Assembly: GCA_947090765.1 (NCBI GenBank)
Contig: OX352322.1
Coordinates: 1,569,501 to 1,633,500 of the forward strand
Length of the DNA: 64,000 nucleotides
Origin: Pseudomonas sp. MM223
GTDB lineage: Bacteria > Pseudomonadota > Gammaproteobacteria > Pseudomonadales > Pseudomonadaceae
Direction of reading: 5' to 3'
Shown piece after piece: positions 1-8,202 of this stretch. The notes below the pieces were generated by a model. It was not told the DNA's origin, did no database searches, and worked only from the letters and a program-made list of their open reading frames with translations. The stretch's first letter is position 1. Each line of letters begins with the position of its first letter. The position numbers were made by a program, and so were the translations under genes.

Positions 1-494
1 ATCGACACCTTGTCATTGAAGGCATAGCTGACGGTCGGCTGGAAGGTGACTACCTCGACGTGGCTCTTCTTGCCCCAGTAGCGTGCGGCGTCATCGCTGC
101 CGTAATCGGTTACCAGGCCAAACGGTACATAGACACCAAAGCCGACGCTCCAGTGGTCGTCGATCGGTTTGACGTAATAACCCATGGGTACGCCAACGAA
201 AGGCACCATGTCACCATCGGTTTCCCCCCCGAGGTTGCTGCCTGGGCCCGAAATGTCGGACTTGGCGATGACGGCGGCGCCGCCCACGGTGAACTGTTCG
301 CGCTTGAGGCGGGACATGCCGGCCGGGTTACCAAACACGGTGCTGGCATCTTCGGCAGATGAAGAACGTCCCGCGAAACCTGTCCCCATGCTGCTGATGC
401 TCTGTTCGTTCAGGGCGAAGCCTGCTGCGAACAGTTGGCTGGATGCCACGGTAACAGCGACGGCGAGGGAGGTTTTGAGCATTACTTTTTTCAT
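1..494 (-). CDS. fadL: FadL/OmpP1-family outer-membrane long-chain fatty acid transporter (5' part, cut by window edge)
   Basis: The minus-strand frame opening at ATG 494 stays open to the window edge, giving about 164 residues. It begins with a typical signal peptide (MKK...SSQLFA), followed by mature sequence AGFALNEQSISSMGTGFAG and then the NPAGMSRL segment, both hallmarks of the FadL N-terminal hatch region. FadL proteins are 14-stranded outer-membrane barrels of about 420 residues that take up long-chain fatty acids and other hydrophobic compounds, so roughly the last 60% lies outside the window. A strong AAGGAG ribosome site sits 10 bases before the ATG. The family is clear. The substrate (fatty acid or aromatic hydrocarbon) cannot be told from this part. 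Confidence 0.88.
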   Translation of the reverse strand, partial: MKKVMLKTSLAVAVTVASSQLFAAGFALNEQSISSMGTGFAGRSSSAEDASTVFGNPAGMSRLKREQFTVGGAAVIAKSDISGPGSNLGGETDGDMVPFVGVPMGYYVKPIDDHWSVGFGVYVPFGLVTDYGSDDAARYWGKKSHVEVVTFQPTVSYAFNDKVS

Positions 495-641
495 TATTAG
501 AAAACTCCTTGGGATCTCCGGGGCGAAAAGCTACCAACAAATCACGCGCCGCGCCATAGCCTCAATCGCTGAAGATAGAGCGGTTTTGTAGGACAATCCG
601 ACCAAAATTCCCTTTTTTCCGGTAATGTTGTAGGACGCTTC

Positions 642-1124
642 TTAAGATACCTGTGGCAATCTCTGATCTATGCAGGTATGCCAAGCATGGGTGAAGTCGC
701 GCAGGCGACCTTGAGGGTGGAAAATCTGGCGCCATATCCGGGCCAGCGCCAGCAGGTCGTCAGCGGCAGGCAATGGCGTGGCCTGCTCTTCGACGAGCAT
801 CCAGGCAATGGCGGTGGAATAGCGCAGGTTGACGGTAAGTTCCAGGTGCGGGCCGCCGAGGAAGGCGTGCTGGCTAGCCAGGCCGCGCACTAGGCTGGCC
901 AGGTCGGGGTCGCGGGCCAGGTAATCGTCCCAGAGTGCCTGGTGACGGTGTTCGCCAATGCGGTAAAGGCCGTGCCCGCGTCGGTCATGCAAGGCTGAGC
1001 CGAGTGCCGACTGGCTGGCGGCGATGCCTAGCAACAAGGCTTCCGCGCTGGCGCAGTGACGGTTCAGGTAGACCAGGGTGGGTCGGATCACATACTGACA
1101 CAATTCATTCGCCGCGATACCCAT
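642..1124 (-). CDS. Conserved hypothetical protein, possibly lysozyme-like fold
   Basis: A 160-residue reading frame beginning MGIAANELCQYVIRPTL. I chose ATG 1124 because GAGGG lies 6 bases upstream; the frame is open further up, but that extension is low-complexity and has no ribosome site. No signal peptide or membrane segment is visible. The order of an ESGLG-like turn (SQSALGSAL), a GLYRIG segment, then RGLASQHAFL and an AIAWMLVE helix recalls small phage-associated proteins with a transglycosylase-like helical arrangement. That resemblance is from memory and the function is unproven. It lies alone between fadL and another small unknown gene, all on the minus strand. Confidence 0.6.
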   Translation of the reverse strand: MGIAANELCQYVIRPTLVYLNRHCASAEALLLGIAASQSALGSALHDRRGHGLYRIGEHRHQALWDDYLARDPDLASLVRGLASQHAFLGGPHLELTVNLRYSTAIAWMLVEEQATPLPAADDLLALARIWRQIFHPQGRLRDFTHAWHTCIDQRLPQVS

Positions 1125-1373
1125 GATGCCCTCGAGCAAGTAAGGGCCGGACGGGCGCTGGAGCTTGGCAGCTGGTGAATGATCAGGCCCGCCGGAAGCG
1201 GTAAGCACCGCTCGAGTTGAAGTGTAGTGTGATAATCGTGGTGTAAAGAGCTGTTTTTAAATCGATTGCTGCCTGACGTACCGGGCTATATGCCCGGAGG
1301 CAATTACGCCAAGAACGTTCAGGCAGGCTTGCGATGGGATGATTCAGCGCTTGAATGCCACGGTATTCGCCAC

Positions 1374-1598
1374 TCACGCGGTGAGTGATTGGCGAGTCCG
1401 GGCGATGACCGCCTGCAGCGGTTCATTGCGGCTGTACTGTTCATGGTACAGGCGCTCGGTGTGGCAGGCGACGCCGTGTTCGTCTACCAGGGTAAAGCTG
1501 AAGCTGCCCTTGCGTGGGGCAACGATAAGGCACTTCAACGGCGAGAAGGCCTGGGAGAGGGTGCCAATGGCAGCCTGAATCTGATGATGAGTTTGCAT
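1374..1598 (-). CDS. Small hypothetical protein (74 aa)
   Basis: A 74-residue frame beginning MQTHHQIQAAIGTLSQ with codon use like its neighbours. The frame is open upstream to 1721, but the added residues look like translated non-coding DNA. The ATG at 1598 is preceded only by a weak AGGA about 12 bases away. The middle (KCLIVAPRKGSFSFTLVDEHG) looks like a beta-hairpin and the C-terminus like an amphipathic helix, which could suit a small cytoplasmic regulator. I do not recognise the family. It is on the same strand as the unknown gene at 642-1124, about 250 bases apart, with no clear operon link. Confidence 0.45.
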   Translation of the reverse strand: MQTHHQIQAAIGTLSQAFSPLKCLIVAPRKGSFSFTLVDEHGVACHTERLYHEQYSRNEPLQAVIARTRQSLTA

Positions 1599-2541
1599 AT
1601 TGTTGGAGGTTCCTGCTTTAAACACGGGGATATGATCCGTGCATGATAGAAACGTTCCAGTGACGCCTTTATTAAGGGACGAACGAACCTGACTGGAACA
1701 AAGCAGCCAGAGAGAGCGCAATCAAATGTGGGCGCTTGGGCTGACTGGTAGGTACTTCGGAAGGCAGGCAGCACGTCGGGGCCAAGGTTCTAGGCCGTCG
1801 GGTGGAATCCTGATCAATCTGTCACGTGATTCGTGCTTGAGCAGCCTGAGGCTGGCGAGTGAATCATCGAATGGGCAATCCTGCTTTCAGCAGCGCACTC
1901 TTGGGAAAGTGGGTCTGCAAGGATGTTGGGCCCGAATTGACTTTCAGCTTGGTACTAACGAGGCGCACCTTACCGGAAATGCCGGCGCTTGGCAAGCACT
2001 ACGTTTGTTCAGGTGAGCCGCGCAGTATGGCGCGTATTTGCATCGCTGTGAAGAGGGGGCAAATAGCCCGTATGCAGGCGAATGTACCCATTTCGTGCAC
2101 TCAAATGAGGGATCTTGGTGCACTTGTTCACATTCGGGGCAACGGTTGTAACAAGCTGGCAACACGCTGCAACAGCCTCGCCAATGCCTTGACTGGGCGG
2201 TTAAGTCAATGAAAAAAAACACTATTTTTAGCTGGTGAAAAAATCGTCAGTTTGAGACAAAGCCCCAATTCACGGGGCTTTGCGGGGTATGTGAGGGGGT
2301 TGTCCACCGAGTTATCCACAGGAACTGTGGATTGTCCCGGGCGCTTGCTCTAGAACGGGCGTGCCAGCAGTGCAGTGAACTGTCCGACAATCGACATGCC
2401 CCGAAAGACCGGTTGGTCATTCACTTGAAAACGTCAAGAAAAGATCATTGAAATTTTTTTTCAATCCTCCAGAAATCGACAGGTCACGGCGGAAAAAAAG
2501 AGTAGAGTGGCGCGCCTTTCGAGTTGCCAAACCTGTTGCTC
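1599..2541. other. 0.94 kb gene-poor intergenic stretch
   Basis: No reading frame here is convincing: the open frames at 1726-2016, 1859-2212 and 1944-2222 have no ribosome site and no protein-like composition. Recognisable elements are a perfect 9-bp palindromic hairpin (2258-2266 with 2274-2282) without a following T-tract, a perfect DnaA box TTATCCACA (2312-2320) facing a degenerate one (2326-2334), and a 7-bp inverted repeat ATTGAAA/TTTCAAT (2447-2465) ahead of the Sel1 gene. The composition is more AT-rich than the flanking genes. It could hold a small RNA or remnants of a lost gene; I see no direct proof of either. Confidence 0.5.
2312..2334. promoter_or_regulatory. DnaA box pair (one perfect, one degenerate)
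   Basis: TTATCCACA at 2312-2320 equals the DnaA-box consensus. Five bases later TGTGGATTG (2326-2334) is its inverted partner with two mismatches. It lies in the gene-poor stretch about 200 bases upstream of the Sel1 gene. DnaA could act here as a regulator or be titrated; function is inference. Confidence 0.4.
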
Positions 2542-2955
2542 ATGAAGTTTCGCGGTAAACACCTCGCCAGCCCCGCTGCATCCACGCCTCCTCCAAAACG
2601 CTTTTCCTTGAAAGTCGCCTTGTGGCTGCTCGACAGCCCGCGCCTGGGCGACAGGCCCCAGGTCAAGCACCTGGCTGGGCGGCTGCTGAAGCAGCCGGCA
2701 CGCCAGGGCGTGGTGGTGGCACAGAGCCGCTTGGGGCAGATGCTGTGCCGTGATTGCGGCAACGCCCGTGACCGGCGCATTGGCCACGAACTGTTGCGCC
2801 AGGCAGCCCGTGCCGGTGACCGGCGGGCTCAACTGGAATACGCGCGGCTGTGCCAGCACAACGAGCCGGACCAGGCGCGGTACTGGCTGGAGCTGGCGGC
2901 GGGGCAGGGGTCGCAGGAAGCGCGGCGGCTTTTGAGGCAGTGGTTTCCTGCCTGA
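2542..2955 (+). CDS. Sel1-like repeat (TPR-type) protein
   Basis: A 137-residue cytoplasmic protein. I chose ATG 2542 (MKFRGKHL); an in-frame TTG at 2524 would add six residues. After a basic N-terminus, the sequence has two Sel1/TPR-like units, about residues 60-95 (AQSRLGQMLCRD...HELLRQAARAGD) and 96-132 (AQLEYARLCQ...YWLELAAGQG). Both show the alternating small-residue pattern LG...A..WL..AA..G of SLR repeats. Such solenoids bind other proteins. No signal peptide is seen, unlike many secreted SLR proteins. It precedes rmuC by 79 bases on the same strand and could be co-transcribed. Partners are unknown. Confidence 0.75.
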   Translation: MKFRGKHLASPAASTPPPKRFSLKVALWLLDSPRLGDRPQVKHLAGRLLKQPARQGVVVAQSRLGQMLCRDCGNARDRRIGHELLRQAARAGDRRAQLEYARLCQHNEPDQARYWLELAAGQGSQEARRLLRQWFPA

Positions 2956-3034
2956 GGTCAAGGGCCCGCACAGGCAACACACCGCTCAGGCTGATAAGCT
3001 GCGCAGCAATCATCCAGGATCGTTCGGGGTAAGC

Positions 3035-4519
3035 ATGACAGTGGATCTGGCCAGCATTCTGCTGGGCTTGGTGGTAGGTGCTTTACCCTGCCTGGCGTGG
3101 GTCATGCAGGTGCAGCGCCGTCAGGGCGCTCGGCAAGGTGAACAAGCCTTGATCGAAGAGCGCCTCAATGCAGCGCAACTGGCCCTGGCCGGCCTGCAGG
3201 CGCAGCTGGAGGCCAGCCGCGATGAAGTCAGCGACCTCAGCGAAGCCAACACCGTCAAGCAGGCCCAGCTGGCCGCCCAAGGCCGCGAGCTGGAGCTGCT
3301 GCAGATTGACCGCGACAACGCCCGTGACGCTGCCCACGCCTGGAGCCTGGAGCGCGCCAACCGTGAAGCCGAGCTGCGCCGTCTGGAGGCACAGGGCGCG
3401 CGCCTGGAGGCCGAACTGCGAGAGCAGCAGGAAAGCCATCAGCAGCGTCTGGAAGACCTGCAGGAAGCTCGCGACACCCTGCGTGCCCAGTTCGCCGACA
3501 TGGCCACCAAAATCTTCGACGAGCGCGAGCAACGCTTCGCCCAGACCAGCCAGCAGCACCTGGGCCAGTTGCTCGACCCGCTCAAGGAACGTATCCAGTC
3601 CTTCGAAAAACGCGTGGAAGAAAGCTATCAGCAGGAAGCCCGCGAACGCTTTTCCCTGGGCAAAGAGCTTGAGCGGTTGCAACAGCTCAACCTGCGCCTG
3701 TCCGACGAAGCCACCAACCTGACCCAGGCCCTGAAAGGCCAGAAAACCCAGGGCAACTGGGGTGAGCTGATCCTTGAGCGGGTGCTGGAACATGCGGGCC
3801 TGGAAAAAGGCCGCGAGTACCAGACCCAAGTCAGCCTCAAGAGCGCTGACGGCGAGCGTTTCCAGCCCGATGTGCTGATCATGCTGCCCGGCGACAAACA
3901 GGTGGTGGTGGATGCCAAGGTCAGCCTCACGGCGTACCAGCAGTTTGTCGCCAGCAACGACGAGGCCGCGCTCAAGCAGCACGTGCAGTCGCTGCGCAGC
4001 CACGTCAAAGGCTTGTCGAGCAAGGACTACAACCGCCTTGAAGGCTTGCACAGCCTGGATTTCGTGCTGCTGTTCGTGCCCATCGAGGCGGCCTTCTCGG
4101 CAGCCCTTCAGGCCGAGCCCAACCTGTTCCAGGAGGCCTTCGACAGGCATATCGTGATCGTCAGCCCTACCACCCTGCTGGCTACCTTGCGGGTGATCGA
4201 CAGCCTGTGGAAGCAGGAGCGCCAAGGCCAGAATGCCCGGGAAATTGCCGAGCGCGCCGGTTGGCTGTACGACAAGTTCGTGCTGTTCATCCAGGACCTG
4301 GACGAGCTGGGCAGCCGCCTGCAGCAGGTGGACAAGGCCTATGCAGCTGCCCGTAACAAGCTGTGCGAAGGGCGCGGCAACCTGGTCAGCCGCAGCGAGC
4401 AGCTGAAACTGCTGGGCGCCCGCGCCAGCAAGAGCCTGCCGGCAGACTTGCTGGAGCGGGCGCTGTCCGACGAGGTGCCGGACGCAGCAGTTACTGAACC
4501 TGGCTCAGATGGCGATTGA
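3035..4519 (+). CDS. rmuC: DNA recombination protein RmuC
   Basis: 494 residues. Residues 4-24 form a hydrophobic N-terminal anchor. A long glutamate/glutamine/arginine-rich coiled coil follows, about 30-200, and then the conserved RmuC nuclease-like domain, about 200-450, with the typical motifs GNWGELILERVLE, VVVDAKVSL and PTTLLATLRVI. RmuC limits recombination at inverted repeats and belongs to a PD-(D/E)XK-like group; the D..DAK region fits that core. Length matches the family (about 450-500). The start at ATG 3035 is preceded by GGGG at 3027-3030. Its last 29 bases overlap, tail to tail, the 3' end of the sensor kinase on the other strand. Confidence 0.93.
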   Translation: MTVDLASILLGLVVGALPCLAWVMQVQRRQGARQGEQALIEERLNAAQLALAGLQAQLEASRDEVSDLSEANTVKQAQLAAQGRELELLQIDRDNARDAAHAWSLERANREAELRRLEAQGARLEAELREQQESHQQRLEDLQEARDTLRAQFADMATKIFDEREQRFAQTSQQHLGQLLDPLKERIQSFEKRVEESYQQEARERFSLGKELERLQQLNLRLSDEATNLTQALKGQKTQGNWGELILERVLEHAGLEKGREYQTQVSLKSADGERFQPDVLIMLPGDKQVVVDAKVSLTAYQQFVASNDEAALKQHVQSLRSHVKGLSSKDYNRLEGLHSLDFVLLFVPIEAAFSAALQAEPNLFQEAFDRHIVIVSPTTLLATLRVIDSLWKQERQGQNAREIAERAGWLYDKFVLFIQDLDELGSRLQQVDKAYAAARNKLCEGRGNLVSRSEQLKLLGARASKSLPADLLERALSDEVPDAAVTEPGSDGD

Positions 4520-7500
4520 GCATGGCGCGCAAGGCTGCCGGCTTGACCGGTTTGGCCAGGTAATCCAGGCCTGACGCATGCACCATGGCGATGGTTTCCT
4601 TGCTGCCGTCGGCACTGATCACCACGCCGGGTACCGGTTCACCCAGGCGCGCACGTAGCCAGCCCATCAGCCCGGTACCGGTCTCGCCGTCGTCCAGGTG
4701 GTAGTCCACCAGCGCCAGGTGCGGGCGCATGCCCTTGGCCAGCAGGGCTTCGCATTCGGCCTGGTTGCGCGCGGTCCATACCTGGCAGCCCCAGCGGCTG
4801 AGCAGGCTGTTCATGCCAATCAGGATGCTGTCTTCGTTGTCCACGCACAGCACTTGCAGCCCGGCCAGGGGCTGGCCGCCTTGTTGTTCGGCAGGAGCGC
4901 TTGGCGCCGGGGCAGCCTGGCGGGCAATCGGCACGCTGACGCGGAACACCGTGCCTTTGCCCGGCCATGAGCGTACTTCCAGCGGGTGGCCTAGCACCCG
5001 GCAGAGGCCGTCGGCAATCGCCAGGCCCAGGCCCAGGCCTTTCTCGGCGCGTGTCTGGTGGCTGTCCAGGCGCTTGAACTCCTGGAAGATCACCTGCAGC
5101 TTGTCGTCGGCGATGCCCGGGCCACGGTCCCAGACTTCCAGCCACAGGCGCTCGCCCTGGCGGCGTGCGCCCAGCAGGATCGGGCTCTTGCCGTAACGCA
5201 GGGCATTGGTGAGGAAGTTCTGCAAAACCCGGCGCAACAGCTTCATGTCGCTGTCCACCCGCAGGCGGCTGCCACGCAGGCGGAACTCGAGGCCTTTCTC
5301 GGCCGCCAGTACCTTGAACTCGGCACCCAATGTGTCGAACAGTTCGTTGAGGGCGAAAGGCTTGGCGTCTGGGGTGATCTTGCCGTTTTCAAGGCGCGAA
5401 ATGTCCAGCAGGTCGCTGATCAGCTCTTCAGCCGAGCGCAGCGAGCTGTCCATGTGTTGTACCAGCTGCTGGGCTTCTTCGTTCATGCCCTCGGCCTGTT
5501 GCGACAAGGCGGCGGAGAACAGCCGGGCGGCGTTCAGGGGTTGCATCAGGTCATGGCTGACCGCGGCCAGGAAGCGGGTCTTGGACTTGCTTACCGCTTC
5601 GGCCTGGCTCTTGGCTTCGGACAGCGCCTGGTTCAGTTGTGACAGTTCGTGGGTGCGCTCGGCCACCCGTTGTTCCAGGCCTTCGTTGGCATCGCGCAGG
5701 GCTTGCTCGGCCTCACGGAACGGGGTGATGTCGGTGAAGCTCATGACGAAGCCGCCGCCGGGCATCGGGTTGCCGATCAGCTCGATCACCCGGCCATTGG
5801 GGAACAGCCGTTCGGAAGAATGCGCGCGGCCCTGGCGCATCCAGTGCAGGCGCCGCGCCACATGCACCTGCGCTTCGCCCGGGCCGCACAGGCCACGCTC
5901 GGCGTTGTAGCGGATGATGTCGGCAATCGGCCGACCCACGCTGATCAGCCCGTCGGGGTAGTTGAACAGCTCCAGGTAGCGACGGTTCCAGGCCACCAGG
6001 TGCAGGTTCTGGTCGACCACGCTGATGCCCTGATTGATGTTCTCGATGGCACCTTGCAGCAGGGCGCGGTTGAACTGCAGCACTTCGCTGGCTTCGTCGG
6101 CGATGCGTACGACGTCTTCCAGTTGCATGTCACGGCCTTCGATGGCGGCCTTGACCACGGCGCGGGTCGACGAGGTCCCGAGCACCCCGGCCAGCAGGCG
6201 CTCGGTGTGTTCGATCCAGTCGCCGTCGGCATTCTGGTTGGGGTTGAAGCCCTTGCCCTGGCGGTAGGCAAAGCGGATGAAGCTCTGCCGGGCGCGTTCC
6301 TCGCCGACAAAGCGCGAGGCCAGGGTCAGCAGGTCGTCGATCTGCACCGCCAGCAGTGGCTTGCTGCTGGGGCGGGCGCTGGTCTGCTGGCCGATGAAGC
6401 GGCCGGCCTGCCAATGTTCGGAAACCCGTGTGCGTGACAGTACCGACACCCAGGCGAACAGGGTGAAGTTGCCCGCCAGCGACAGTACCACCCCCTGGGT
6501 CAGCGGGCTGATTGGCAGGCCCAGCGGGTTGCCGTGCAGCCATGCCAGCCCCGGGAACAGCTGCAGCGACCAGCCCAGGCTGTGAGCGGCAATCGGCAGG
6601 ACCAACGTGTAGAACCACAGGAAGATACCTGCCGCCAGGCCGGCGAACACGCCACGGCGGTTGGCCTGCTTCCAGTACAGCGCGCCAAGCATGGCCGGGG
6701 TGAGCTGGGTGACGGCGGCAAAGGCAATCTGGCCGATGGTCGCCAGGCTGGCGGTGGAGCCCAGCAGGCGGTAACTGACATAGGCCAGCAGCAGGATCAC
6801 CACAATGGTTACCCGGCGCACCGAGAGCATCCAGTGGCGGAACGCCTCGAACGGCCGCTCGGCGTTGTTGCGGCGCAGTAGCCAGGGCAGCAGCATGTCG
6901 TTGGAGACCATGGTCGACAGCGCCACGGCCTCGACGATGACCATGCCGGTGGCCGCCGAAGCGCCACCAATGAACGCCAGCAGGGCCAGGCTCGGGTGCG
7001 CCTCGGCCAGTGGCAGGCTGATGACGAATGAGTCGGAGATTACCGTGCCCGGCAACAGCATTTGCCCGGCCAGGGCAATCGGCACCACGAACAGCGCGGC
7101 CAGCCCCAGGTACATCGGAAACACCCAGCGCGCCAGGCGCATGTCCTGGGGTTCGATATTCTCCACCACGGTGACGTGGAACTGCCGCGGCAGGCAGATG
7201 ATCGCCATCATCGCCACGGCGGTTTGCACCACCATCGACGGCCAGTTGATGGTCTCTTGCCAATAGTCCTGCAAGTGGATCGACTGGCGTGCCTGGCTGA
7301 ACAGGTCGTCGAAGCCGTCATACAGGTTGAAGACGACGAAAATGCCCACGGCCAGGAAGGCCAGCAACTTGATCAGCGACTCGAAGGCAATCGCCAGGAC
7401 CATGCCACGGTGGTGTTCGGTCACGTCCAGGCTGCGGGTGCCGAACACGATGGCGAACAGTGCCAGTACCAGGGACACCACCAGTGCGGTGTCCTGCACG

Positions 7501-7970
7501 CGGGTGCCGGTGGCGTCGGCGTTGGCCCCGATCAGCAGGTTGACGCCCAGCACGATGCCCTTGAGCTGCAGGGCAATGTACGGCAACACGCCGACCAGGC
7601 AGATGAGCGCCACCACCACCGCCAGGGTTTGCGACTTGCCGTAGCGTGCGGCGATGAAGTCGGCGATGGACGTGATGTTCTGCTGTTTGCTGATCAGCAC
7701 CATCTTCTGCAGCACCCAGGGCGCGAAGATCAGCAGCAGCACCGGGCCCAGGTAGATCGGCAAGAATGCCCAGAGCTGTTCGGCGGCCTGGCCGACCGCG
7801 CCAAAGAAGGTCCAGCTGGTGCAGTACACGGCCAGCGAAAGGCTATACACCCAGGCACGCAGCTTCGGCGGCAACGGCGTGCTGCGGCGGTCGCCGTAGA
7901 AGGCGATGGCGAACATGACGGCCATATAGGCCAGGGCGACCACGGCGATCAGCCCGCTGGACAACGACAT
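4491..7970 (-). CDS. crbS: Hybrid sensor histidine kinase with SLC5 (Na+/solute symporter) domain, CrbS/MxtR type
   Basis: 1159 residues. Residues 1-500 carry about 13 membrane segments of the sodium/solute symporter (SLC5) fold. About 510-600 is the linker (STAC-like) region and about 630-750 a PAS domain. A short coiled coil precedes the dimerisation domain with phospho-acceptor His806 (VSHDLMQP). The ATPase domain follows with its N box near 916 and G boxes DRGPGIAD and GLGLGLAI, and a receiver with Asp1089 (LALVDYHLDD) ends the protein. In Pseudomonas, Vibrio and relatives, CrbS/MxtR with the NarL-type regulator CrbR/ErdR controls acetate use (acs, actP). No cognate LuxR-type gene is adjacent. 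actP lies 45 kb away in this window. The signal sensed and any transport activity are unproven. Confidence 0.88.
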   Translation of the reverse strand: MSLSSGLIAVVALAYMAVMFAIAFYGDRRSTPLPPKLRAWVYSLSLAVYCTSWTFFGAVGQAAEQLWAFLPIYLGPVLLLIFAPWVLQKMVLISKQQNITSIADFIAARYGKSQTLAVVVALICLVGVLPYIALQLKGIVLGVNLLIGANADATGTRVQDTALVVSLVLALFAIVFGTRSLDVTEHHRGMVLAIAFESLIKLLAFLAVGIFVVFNLYDGFDDLFSQARQSIHLQDYWQETINWPSMVVQTAVAMMAIICLPRQFHVTVVENIEPQDMRLARWVFPMYLGLAALFVVPIALAGQMLLPGTVISDSFVISLPLAEAHPSLALLAFIGGASAATGMVIVEAVALSTMVSNDMLLPWLLRRNNAERPFEAFRHWMLSVRRVTIVVILLLAYVSYRLLGSTASLATIGQIAFAAVTQLTPAMLGALYWKQANRRGVFAGLAAGIFLWFYTLVLPIAAHSLGWSLQLFPGLAWLHGNPLGLPISPLTQGVVLSLAGNFTLFAWVSVLSRTRVSEHWQAGRFIGQQTSARPSSKPLLAVQIDDLLTLASRFVGEERARQSFIRFAYRQGKGFNPNQNADGDWIEHTERLLAGVLGTSSTRAVVKAAIEGRDMQLEDVVRIADEASEVLQFNRALLQGAIENINQGISVVDQNLHLVAWNRRYLELFNYPDGLISVGRPIADIIRYNAERGLCGPGEAQVHVARRLHWMRQGRAHSSERLFPNGRVIELIGNPMPGGGFVMSFTDITPFREAEQALRDANEGLEQRVAERTHELSQLNQALSEAKSQAEAVSKSKTRFLAAVSHDLMQPLNAARLFSAALSQQAEGMNEEAQQLVQHMDSSLRSAEELISDLLDISRLENGKITPDAKPFALNELFDTLGAEFKVLAAEKGLEFRLRGSRLRVDSDMKLLRRVLQNFLTNALRYGKSPILLGARRQGERLWLEVWDRGPGIADDKLQVIFQEFKRLDSHQTRAEKGLGLGLAIADGLCRVLGHPLEVRSWPGKGTVFRVSVPIARQAAPAPSAPAEQQGGQPLAGLQVLCVDNEDSILIGMNSLLSRWGCQVWTARNQAECEALLAKGMRPHLALVDYHLDDGETGTGLMGWLRARLGEPVPGVVISADGSKETIAMVHASGLDYLAKPVKPAALRAMLNRHLSQVQ

Positions 7971-8088
7971 GAAGACTCCGAAGCAAAAAATATAACGCGG
8001 TCCCGATCAACCAGTCTGGCATGCAGGCGCCGCTTCGTCAGCGCAGACGATGGTCGCAGTGGCGGGTGGTCGCAGGGTTCATCTTCAG

Positions 8089-8196
8089 CCTGTACCGGCC
8101 CTATCGCCGGCAAGCCAGCTCCCACAGGTACGGCGCAGCACTTGAGACCTGTGAATATCCTGTGGGGCTGGTTTGCCGGCGATAGGGCCGGTACAG
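8089..8196. repeat. REP pair, CGCCGGCAAGCC type
   Basis: Two head-to-head copies of the P. putida REP palindrome. The left copy reads CCTATCGCCGGCAAGCCAGC and ends in CCCACAGG at 8128; the right is its inverse, starting at 8159. The pair fills the space between the 3' end of the MFS gene and the start of crbS. It can fold into one long hairpin or two short ones. No REP-associated transposase gene is in the window. Confidence 0.9.
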
Positions 8197-8202
8197 CAGA
8201 CA

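Noticed and set aside
1859..2212. 117-codon frame in the gene-poor region
   Set aside because: No ribosome site, cysteine- and arginine-rich random composition, no domain.
2258..2282. Perfect palindromic hairpin considered as an intrinsic terminator
   Set aside because: No T-tract directly on either side and no gene ending close to it, so listed only as structure.
3083..4225. Long minus-strand open frame opposite rmuC (380 codons)
   Set aside because: Shadow of rmuC in a GC-rich genome; low-complexity composition and no family match.
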